This document shows positions 6,315-12,314 of a DNA stretch of 14,048 bases, piece by piece. The notes beneath the pieces are model-generated. The model did not search any database and was not told the origin of the DNA. It worked only from the letters and a program-made list of their open reading frames with translations. Position 1 is the stretch's first letter; every line of letters starts with the position of its first letter. The translations under genes and the position numbers were made by a program. Source of the stretch: Anaeromyxobacter_A sp035538735 (GTDB lineage: Bacteria; Myxococcota; Myxococcia; Myxococcales; Anaeromyxobacteraceae); assembly GCA_035538735.1 (NCBI GenBank), contig DATLJU010000126.1:1-14048 (forward strand). Direction: 5' to 3'.

Positions 6315-6887
6315 ATGGTGCTGAGCGACTTCCACGGGGCGCTCGATCTCCGGCTGTTCCAGGTCCTGAACCAGGACGGGGGACCGCTCCTGGACACCGT
6401 GATGCGGGCGCTCTCGACGCGGATCTTCGGGATCGGCTTCGGGGTACTGCTGGCCGCGATCCTCCTCGCGCGCCTCGGGCGCGGCGCCGCGCGGCCGCTC
6501 CTCGCGCTCGCGCTGGCCATCCTGGTGAGTGACCTCGTCGGGGCACAGCTGGTGCGCCCCCTCTTCGCCAGGATGCGGCCCTGCTACGCGCTCCCACCGG
6601 GGACGTTCCGACTGGTCGCCGCCGCCGCCAACGGCCCGTCCCTGCCGAGCCTGCACGCCTCGAACATGTTCGCCCTAGGGTGGGTGGTGTCCTGGGCGCG
6701 CCCCCGCCTCGCGCCGCTCGCCCTGGCCGTGGCCGTGGCGGTGTCGCTGTCGCGCGTCTACCTCGGGGTCCACTGGCCGAGCGACATCGCCGCGGGCGCG
6801 CTCTGGGGGACCTTCGCCGCCGCGGTGGGGTGGGCCTTCGCCGGGCGGTTCGAGGCGCTGCAGGTCACGCGCCGTCGGACGGGGTGA
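6315..6887 (+). CDS. PAP2-superfamily phosphatase (membrane lipid phosphatase type)
   Basis: A 190-residue integral membrane protein of the type-2 phosphatidic acid phosphatase family, which removes phosphate from lipid phosphates or undecaprenyl pyrophosphate. The three motifs are in order. Motif C1 is R81-PLFARM-RP (88-89), with arginine where lysine is usual. Motif C2 is PSLHAS with His114. Motif C3 is SR-VYLGV-H-WPS-D with Arg147, nucleophile His153 and Asp157. Hydrophobic helices surround them at about 38-54, 60-80, 117-128, 132-147 and 158-176. The N-terminal DFHGALDLRLFQVLNQ segment and DGGPLLDTVM are typical of the family. The 3' end overlaps the 3' end of rmuC by 23 bp, tail to tail. 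Specificity cannot be read from sequence. A role in recycling the bacterial lipid carrier or in phospholipid turnover is the usual inference. Confidence 0.9.
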   Translation: MVLSDFHGALDLRLFQVLNQDGGPLLDTVMRALSTRIFGIGFGVLLAAILLARLGRGAARPLLALALAILVSDLVGAQLVRPLFARMRPCYALPPGTFRLVAAAANGPSLPSLHASNMFALGWVVSWARPRLAPLALAVAVAVSLSRVYLGVHWPSDIAAGALWGTFAAAVGWAFAGRFEALQVTRRRTG

Positions 6888-8145
6888 CGTCCAGCGCGGC
6901 CTCCTGCAGCAGCACCGCCTGCGCCTCGGCCGCGGGCAGCTCCTGAACGCTCCTCAGCTGCCGCTCGATGGCACGGCTCCGCGTGCCCACCGCACCGAGC
7001 TTGTGGGACGCCTCGACGAGCTTCTTCTCGACGCCCGCCAGCACCTCGCCGAACCGGCCGAACTCGGTCTTCACCGCACCCAGCACCTGCCACACCTCGC
7101 TCGAGCGCTTCTGGATGGCGAGCGTCCTGAACCCCATCTGCAGGCTGTTGAGCAGCGCGGCGAGCGTGGTCGGGCCGGCCACCACCACCCGGTGATCGCG
7201 CTGCAGCAGCTCGATGAGCCCGCTCCGCCGCGCCACCTCGGCGTAGAGCCCCTCCGTTGGCAGGAACAGGATCCCGAAGTCGGTCGTCGAGGGCGGGTTC
7301 ACGTACTTGTCCCGGATGTCCTGCGCGCACGCCTTGATGCGCGCCTCGAGCTGCCGGCCGCACTCCTCGACCGCCGCCGCGTCGGCCCGCTCCGACGCGT
7401 CGACGAGCCGCTGGTAGTCCTCGATCGGGAACTTCGAGTCGATGGGGAGGAGCACCTCCGCGCCGCGCTCGCTGCCCGGCAGCCGGACCGCGAACTCGAC
7501 GCGCTCGGCGGCGTGCGGCCGTGTCGCCACGTTCAGCGCGTACTGCTCCGGCGCGAGCATCTGGGCGAGCAGGTTGCCGAGCTGGATCTCGCCCCAGGTC
7601 CCGCGCACCTTCACGTTGCCGAGCACCTTCTTGAGATCGCCGACGCCGCTCGCGAGCGACTGCATCTCGCCGATTCCGCGCTGCACCGCCTCGAGGCGCT
7701 CGCCGACCGCCCGGAACGCCTCCCCCAGCCGCTGCTCCAGCGTGCCCTGCAGCTTCTCGTCGACCGTCCGCCGCATCTCCTCCAGCTGCCGCGCGCTGTC
7801 CTGCTGCAGCGCCGACAGCTTCTCGTCCATCGTCCGCCGCAGCGCCTCGAGCCTCGTCTCGCTGGCCTGCAGCGCCGCCCGGACCTCGCCGCGGAGCTGC
7901 GCCGCTGCGGTGGCCTGCTCGCCGCGGGTCACGCCGAGCTCCTCGCGCTGGGCTCGCTCCTGCCGCTCCTGCCCCCGCTCGATCGCGTCGAGCCGGTCCG
8001 AGAGCGCTGCGCGCACCGCTGCCGCGACGCGCGCCGGGAGCCCCGCCGCGAGCGCCAGCGCTCCGAGCGCGGCGAGAGAGGCGAGAGAGGCGGCGGCGAC
8101 GAGGGCGAGGGTCATCACGCACAGCGTAGCGACCGCGTCCGACAC
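6865..8145 (-). CDS. rmuC: RmuC-family DNA recombination protein
   Basis: A 426-residue protein. It has an N-terminal hydrophobic anchor (about 7-36) and then a long coiled coil (about 45-165). The coiled coil contains two close copies of a RRTxDEKL segment 22 residues apart (104-111 and 126-133). The RmuC domain follows (about 170-390), with the hallmark segments KVRGTWGEIQL (179-189), PIDSKFPIEDY (234-244), YVNPPSTTDFGILFLPTEGLY (281-301, split here as YVNPP and FLPTEGLY) and AGPTTLAALLNSLQMGFR (323-340). RmuC proteins have a PD-(D/E)xK-like nuclease fold and limit recombination at inverted repeats in E. coli. The GTG start at 8145 is preferred over the ATG at 8115 because GAGGAGG lies 10 bp upstream. 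It is 24 bp downstream of the HAD hydrolase stop, so the two are probably cotranscribed. Confidence 0.95.
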   Translation of the reverse strand: MSDAVATLCVMTLALVAAASLASLAALGALALAAGLPARVAAAVRAALSDRLDAIERGQERQERAQREELGVTRGEQATAAAQLRGEVRAALQASETRLEALRRTMDEKLSALQQDSARQLEEMRRTVDEKLQGTLEQRLGEAFRAVGERLEAVQRGIGEMQSLASGVGDLKKVLGNVKVRGTWGEIQLGNLLAQMLAPEQYALNVATRPHAAERVEFAVRLPGSERGAEVLLPIDSKFPIEDYQRLVDASERADAAAVEECGRQLEARIKACAQDIRDKYVNPPSTTDFGILFLPTEGLYAEVARRSGLIELLQRDHRVVVAGPTTLAALLNSLQMGFRTLAIQKRSSEVWQVLGAVKTEFGRFGEVLAGVEKKLVEASHKLGAVGTRSRAIERQLRSVQELPAAEAQAVLLQEAALDVTPSDGA

Positions 8146-8155
8146 CGGTCGGAGG

Positions 8156-8162
8156 CCTCCTC
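8156..8162 (-). promoter_or_regulatory. Strong ribosome binding site that fixes the rmuC GTG start
   Basis: On the minus strand GAGGAGG is followed by a 10-base spacer and the GTG at 8145. The alternative ATG at 8115 has no purine-rich sequence before it. This argues for the longer protein with an intact membrane anchor. Confidence 0.65.
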
Positions 8163-8169
8163 GCGGTCC

Positions 8170-8838
8170 TCAACCGAAGAGCAGCCGCTCCAGCTCCGCC
8201 GGGAGCGCCGTGAAATCGCGCACCAGGAAGCGGGCGCCGGCCTCCGACAGCTCGGCTTCCGACGCCGAGGTGAGCACGCCCACCGCCTCCAACCCGGCGG
8301 CCCGCGCCGACAGGACCCCATTCACGGCGTCCTCGAAGGCGAGGCAGGAGGCGGGCGGGAGATCGAGGGCGTGCGAGGCGAGGAGGTAGATGTCGGGCGC
8401 GGGCTTGCCGCGGATGCCGGCGCCCTCCGGCCCAGCCACCACCTCGAAGCGCGAGGCGAGCCCGAGCGCGGAGAGCACCATCTCGCGGTTCTCTCGCGGC
8501 GCGGCGGTGGCGACGGCGAGCCGGATGCCAGCGGCCTGCAAGCGATCGAGGAACGGCAGCAGGCCCGGGGTCGGCGCCACGAGCGGCCGGTAAGCCGCGC
8601 GGTACGCACGCTCCTTCTCGTCCTCGAGGCGGGCCGTCTCCTCGGCCGAGGGCCGTCGCCCGAGCAGGAACCCGAAGATCTCGTCCGCCTTCTTTCCCGA
8701 CCAGCGCCGCTCGAAGTCCTCGCGCGTGGCGGACGCGCCCAGGCGGCGGGCGAGCGCCAGCCAGGCGTCGCCGTGGTAGCGCATGTTGTCGACGAGGGTG
8801 CCGTCGAGGTCGAAGACCGCGGCGCGAGGCCGGTCCAT
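8170..8838 (-). CDS. HAD-superfamily hydrolase, beta-phosphoglucomutase-like
   Basis: A 222-residue cytoplasmic enzyme of HAD subfamily IA. Motif I is FDLDGTLVDN, with nucleophile Asp10 and acid/base Asp12. Motif II is VATAAP (Thr111). Motif III is the lysine in GKPAPDIYL (Lys145). Motif IV is FEDAVNG (Glu169, Asp170). The cap has YHGDAWLALARRLG (His22, Ala-Trp) and SGKKADEIF, as in beta-phosphoglucomutase and related sugar-phosphate phosphatases. The start at 8838 (MDRPRAAVFDLDG) puts motif I at the usual distance. The frame continues upstream to 8943, but those 35 residues show no family resemblance. No good ribosome binding site is visible at either start. It is followed 24 bp later by rmuC in the same direction. 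The substrate is not determinable, and a sugar phosphate is most likely. Confidence 0.88.
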   Translation of the reverse strand: MDRPRAAVFDLDGTLVDNMRYHGDAWLALARRLGASATREDFERRWSGKKADEIFGFLLGRRPSAEETARLEDEKERAYRAAYRPLVAPTPGLLPFLDRLQAAGIRLAVATAAPRENREMVLSALGLASRFEVVAGPEGAGIRGKPAPDIYLLASHALDLPPASCLAFEDAVNGVLSARAAGLEAVGVLTSASEAELSEAGARFLVRDFTALPAELERLLFG

Positions 8839-8968
8839 GAAGGATCGAGACGGGGTACTCGCGCGGAAATTCACGCGCGCCGCTCGCTGAGGATCGCCTG
8901 CTGGTCGTCGCATGGAAGGAGCGTGCGGCAGGGAGCGGAGCACGCGGAGAGCCTAAGCCCCGCCGCCC

Positions 8969-8988
8969 GCCGGCGCTCGCACGCCGGC
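8969..8988 (-). terminator. Hairpin downstream of argJ, possible terminator
   Basis: GCCGGCG (8969-8975) and CGCCGGC (8982-8988) form a perfect 7-bp stem with a 6-base loop, 66 bp beyond the argJ stop on the minus strand. There is no T-tract. The rest of the 216-bp gap (8839-9054), which must hold the promoter of the HAD-rmuC pair, shows no other structure I can support. Confidence 0.4.
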
Positions 8989-9054
8989 TGGACGTGGGCG
9001 AGGAGGGCATCGCGCCCGGAGAGCAGCCGGGCGGCAGCGCGGTGAGCCACTTGC

Positions 9055-10374
9055 TCAGCTCCGGTAGTCGGCGTTCTCGGTGATGTACTCGTGGCTTCGG
9101 TCGCCCCCGAGCACCTCGGCGGAGGCCACACCGGCACCGAGATCCACCTCCAGCTCCACCGATCGCTCGTGAGGCGGATGGCGCACGGGCGGGCGGAAGG
9201 TGAGACCGTCGGAGGGGGGCGCGGAGGCGTAGAGCTCGGCCGAGCGCAGGTGCCGGACGAGCCGCTCCTCCTTCTCCGGATCGAGCTGCATGAGGCCGCC
9301 CTCGAGCAGGAGCTCGCCGCCCATGCGGATCGCGACCCGCGCCATGTCGAGCGGAAGGCCGGCCGCGCCGACGTGCTTGCCGATCGCGCACAGGAGCCGC
9401 CCGACGTTGGGGTCGTTGCCATTCAGGGCGCACTGGAACAGGGGCGAGTTGGCGACCGCCTTGCCGACGGCGCGGGCGACGGCGCGGTCGGGCGCGCCCC
9501 TCACCCGGATCTGCATCACGTGATGGACGCCCTCGCCGTTCCGGACGATGTCCTCGGCGAGATCGCGGCAGACGCGCCGGAGCGCCTCGCGGAAGACGTC
9601 TCGAGCGGGGGAGGGCCTCTGGCCGGACGCGAGCAGCACCACCATGTCGGAGGTGCTCGTGTCGGAGTCGATGGTGATGGCGTGGAAGCTCGCCTCCACC
9701 GCTTCGTCGAGCGCGGGGCGGAGCTCGTCCCGCGCGACGTCGAGATCCGTGAGGAGGAAGACCAGCATCGTGGCGAGGTTTGGCTCGATCATCCCGGCGC
9801 CCTTGGCGATGCCGACGATCGAGCCGCCGCCCACCTCCGCCCGGCGAACCTTCGGGTAGAGGTCGGTCGTCATGATGGCCTCGGCGGCCGGCATCACCGA
9901 GCGGCCCTGCAGCGCCGCCGCCGCCCGCGGCAGCGCCTCGATCATGGCGTAGTCGGGGAGCCTCCAGCCGATGACGCCGGTCGAGGCGGGTAGCACCTCG
10001 CCGGCCCCGAAGCCCAGCTGGCGCGCGGCCGCCGCGCAGACGCGCTCGGCCGCCTCGACCCCGCCCGGCGCGCAGACGTTCGAGACCTTGTTGTTCACCA
10101 CCACCGCGCCGAGGCGTGGCCCGTCGCGCCGCTGGCGCGCCACCACGATGGGCGCCCCGGGGAAGGCGTTCGTGGTGAGCTTCAGCGCGAACGAGGCGGT
10201 TGGGCGCTCGAGCGCGAGCAGCGTCAGGTTCATCCGGGAGGGCTTCGGCACCTCCACCGGCGTGAAGGCGAGGCTGGCGGTGCCGACGCGGAATCCCGCC
10301 GGCAGCGCGGCCTGCGTCTCGAGCCAGGCGCGGTGCGCCTCGGCCGAGGCGAACACGAGGGAGGTGCTGGGCAT
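9055..10374 (-). CDS. argJ: ArgJ-family glutamate/ornithine N-acetyltransferase
   Basis: A 439-residue member of the ArgJ Ntn-hydrolase-like family. These enzymes self-cleave into alpha and beta chains and transfer the acetyl group from N-acetylornithine to glutamate in arginine biosynthesis. The oxyanion segment ASTGVIG (130-136), KGAGMIEPN (191-199) and the autocleavage site Ala201-Thr202 in LATML are present. So are DTSTSD (238-243), GEG (280-282) and the C-terminal NADYRS. Several substrate-pocket segments differ from textbook ArgJ as I remember it. GEGVHH replaces GEGATK, the SPLFQCALNGNDPNVGR stretch replaces SPLVKTAxFGxDPNWGR, and DTSTSDM replaces DTSTNDT. It may be a divergent ArgJ clade or act on another acyl-amino acid. 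GAGGG precedes the ATG by four bases. It lies 74 bp after the FnIII lipoprotein gene. No other arginine genes are in the window. Confidence 0.88.
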   Translation of the reverse strand: MPSTSLVFASAEAHRAWLETQAALPAGFRVGTASLAFTPVEVPKPSRMNLTLLALERPTASFALKLTTNAFPGAPIVVARQRRDGPRLGAVVVNNKVSNVCAPGGVEAAERVCAAAARQLGFGAGEVLPASTGVIGWRLPDYAMIEALPRAAAALQGRSVMPAAEAIMTTDLYPKVRRAEVGGGSIVGIAKGAGMIEPNLATMLVFLLTDLDVARDELRPALDEAVEASFHAITIDSDTSTSDMVVLLASGQRPSPARDVFREALRRVCRDLAEDIVRNGEGVHHVMQIRVRGAPDRAVARAVGKAVANSPLFQCALNGNDPNVGRLLCAIGKHVGAAGLPLDMARVAIRMGGELLLEGGLMQLDPEKEERLVRHLRSAELYASAPPSDGLTFRPPVRHPPHERSVELEVDLGAGVASAEVLGGDRSHEYITENADYRS

Positions 10375-10448
10375 GGGCCCTCGTTACCCGAGGGGCGGCG
10401 CCTGCGTCAAACTCGATCGCGGTCGGCTGGCGGAGCCGCGCTCGACGG

Positions 10449-12116
10449 TCAGCGCGCCGAGAGCGACTCGGTCTGCGAGGCGGCGCACGCGGCGAGCGTG
10501 CTGGGAGACTCCTGCCCGTGCTCGTCGATCGCCGCGACGTGATAGCAGTGACGCTCGCCGGGCTTGAGACCCACCGCGGTGAAGCCGGTCAGGCGCGTCG
10601 CGCCGATGTTCTTCCCGTTCTCCCAGTAAACCCGATAGACCATCCCGGACTGGGACGAGGGGTGCCACGAGAGGCGCACCGCCTTCTCCGAGGTGGCCTC
10701 GGCGCGGAGCCTGTAGGGCGCCGACGGCATCCCCGGCTCGGCGGTCGTGCTGCAGATCGCGTTCGACAGCGCCGAGCGGTTCCCGGCCGCGTCGAACGCG
10801 CGCACACGGAAGCAGTGCTTGCCTCCCGGGAGCCCCGTCGCGACCGCGTCGCTCGCCGACACCTTCGCGGACAGCTCGCCGTCCCGGACGACCTCGTACC
10901 CGGTCACGGCCACGTCGTCGGTGGACGCGTCCCAGGCGACGAACATGGCCGAGGGCGACACGGCCTGCGCCACCACCGCGTCCGGAACGGTGGGCGGAGT
11001 CACGTCCGGCGTCACGGCGCAGGCGGCGGCGCTCGTGGGCGAGCGGTTACCGGCGGCGTCGACGGCACGGACCGCGTAGCAGTACCGGACTCCGGGGTGG
11101 AGGTCGCGCTCCTCGCCCCAGGCGCCGGTCGGCTCGGCCACGACGTCATGCTCGCGGATGAGCTCGTACTTCTCGACGCCGACGTTGTCCGTCGAGGCTT
11201 GCCACAGGACCTGAACGCTCCGGTCCGAGGTGGCGCTCGCCACGAGGTGCTGAGGCGTCGAGGGCGGGGTCAGGTCGGGCGTGCGCGCGCAAGCGGTGGG
11301 CGAGGACGGCGACCGGTTGCCGGCTGCGTCGAACGCGCGGACGGCGTAGCAGAACTCGGTATAGGCGTGGAGCCCCTTCTCACGGGCCGTGAGCGCTGGC
11401 GCGCCGGCCACGACGCGCCCGTCGCGCAGGACTTCGTAGCCAGTGACGCCCACCTCGTCGGTCGAAGCCGTCCAGCGGAGCTCGACCTCGGTCTCGCCGA
11501 GCGCGGTGACGGTGAGCTGCGCCGGCGGGCTGGGCGGGGTGAGGTCGGGGGTGGCGGCGCACACCGGTCCCGCCGGCGGCGAGAGGTTCTTCGCCGCGTC
11601 GAGCGCGCGCACCGTGTAGCAGTACGACGTGCCAGGGCGGAGGTCCTCCTCCGAGGCCCGGGTGACCTTCACGGTCGCCACCACCGCCTCGGCGCGGAGG
11701 ACCTGGTAGCCCGTCACGCCCACGTTGTCGTGCGAGGGCGTCCAGCGCAGCGCCACGGTCCGCTCCGAGGTCGGCTCCACGACGAGGTCCGCGGGAGCAG
11801 TCGGCGGAGTGACGTCACGCTGAGGAAGCGCGCGCGGAGCAGCGGCGGGCGGCGCTTCGACCGCAGCCTGCGGCGGCGCGGCCTCGGCGACCGCCGGCTC
11901 GGTGGCGACGACGGGCTTCCCGGCCTGCGGCGTCTCGGTGGGCGTCGCCTCGGCGGTGGGGGGCGCCGCCGGCGTGGGATCGGGCCACGCGTGCGGCGTC
12001 GCCTCGGCAGCGACGCGCGCGGGGGGCTCGGCGGTGGCGGCGGGCGCGGGCTCCTTCCGGCACGCGCCGACGAGGAGAACGGCCAGTCCGGCCGCGGTCG
12101 CGATCCGGTGTGTCAC
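10449..12116 (-). CDS. Lipoprotein with five fibronectin type III domains
   Basis: A 555-residue secreted protein beginning at a GTG. Residues 1-19 are a lipoprotein signal peptide (ATAAGLAVLLVGAC) with lipid-modified Cys19. A Pro/Ala/Glu/Thr-rich linker (20-100) follows, probably a flexible tether. Five FnIII domains start at about 101, 191, 281, 371 and 460, mostly opening with D-[VL]-T-P-P. Typical core segments are present, such as WTASTDEVGVTGYEVLRDG and YAVRAFDAAGNRSP. There is no catalytic domain. The likely role is binding or scaffolding at the outer envelope or surface, but the ligand is unknown. The Lys-free residue after Cys19 is Arg20, so the usual inner-membrane retention aspartate is absent and outer-membrane sorting is plausible. 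It is divergent from the acyl-CoA synthetase gene and is followed by argJ. Nothing links it functionally to either. Confidence 0.92.
   Translation of the reverse strand: MTHRIATAAGLAVLLVGACRKEPAPAATAEPPARVAAEATPHAWPDPTPAAPPTAEATPTETPQAGKPVVATEPAVAEAAPPQAAVEAPPAAAPRALPQRDVTPPTAPADLVVEPTSERTVALRWTPSHDNVGVTGYQVLRAEAVVATVKVTRASEEDLRPGTSYCYTVRALDAAKNLSPPAGPVCAATPDLTPPSPPAQLTVTALGETEVELRWTASTDEVGVTGYEVLRDGRVVAGAPALTAREKGLHAYTEFCYAVRAFDAAGNRSPSSPTACARTPDLTPPSTPQHLVASATSDRSVQVLWQASTDNVGVEKYELIREHDVVAEPTGAWGEERDLHPGVRYCYAVRAVDAAGNRSPTSAAACAVTPDVTPPTVPDAVVAQAVSPSAMFVAWDASTDDVAVTGYEVVRDGELSAKVSASDAVATGLPGGKHCFRVRAFDAAGNRSALSNAICSTTAEPGMPSAPYRLRAEATSEKAVRLSWHPSSQSGMVYRVYWENGKNIGATRLTGFTAVGLKPGERHCYHVAAIDEHGQESPSTLAACAASQTESLSAR
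10482..11816 (-). repeat. Tandem array of five FnIII repeats, 89-90 residue period
   Basis: Within the lipoprotein, homologous positions recur every 90, 90, 89 and 89 residues, about 270 bp. One cysteine pair marks each repeat: 166/186, 256/276, 346/366, 435/455 and 524/544, always exactly 20 residues apart. The first four repeats are closest to one another. The fifth lacks the DxTPP opening and the STDxVGVTGYE segment and is the most diverged. Confidence 0.85.
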
Positions 12117-12123
12117 GAAAAGG

Positions 12124-12132
12124 TCTCCTCCT
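12124..12132 (-). promoter_or_regulatory. Strong ribosome binding site for the FnIII lipoprotein GTG start
   Basis: AGGAGGAGA on the minus strand lies 7 bases before the GTG at 12116. It is one of the best Shine-Dalgarno matches in the window. Together with the signal peptide that begins directly at this codon, it fixes the start. Confidence 0.7.
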
Positions 12133-12243
12133 GCCGGCTACGGACGTGCGCCCTCGGCCCAGATCGGCGCAGCGCTCCCTCGCTTGCTTACACCTTACCA
12201 TGCTGGGACCACACTGGAGGCTCCGCCCGGTGGGGGTAGGCTT

Positions 12244-12271
12244 TTGCGTCGCAGGTGCGCTTCTGTAGGGT
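12244..12271 (+). promoter_or_regulatory. Possible sigma-70-type promoter for the acyl-CoA synthetase gene
   Basis: In the 198-bp divergent region (12117-12314), TTGCGT (12244-12249) and TAGGGT (12266-12271) are 16 bp apart. They would place the transcript start about 37 bp before the ATG at 12315. Each hexamer matches consensus at only three positions. I found no comparable pair on the minus strand for the lipoprotein gene, and no sigma-54 type -24/-12 element. Confidence 0.25.
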
Positions 12272-12314
12272 GAGCGACCACCGCTCCCGCTCGTTCGCCT
12301 CGACGAGGTTCCGC

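Noticed and set aside
4696..6324. Plus-strand open frame of 542 codons opposite the four-TM protein
   Set aside because: Arg/Glu/His-rich composition shadow. The minus frame has hydrophobic segments and heptads, which are unlikely by chance.
6758..9433. Minus-strand open frame of 891 codons across PAP2, rmuC, HAD and argJ
   Set aside because: It spans several well-supported genes in another phase and is Arg/Ala/Gly-rich. The length reflects scarcity of stop codons only.
10387..10410. TTGACG with a downstream GTAACG on the minus strand as an argJ promoter
   Set aside because: The -35 is good, but the -10 matches consensus very poorly and would lie about 10 bp from the ATG.
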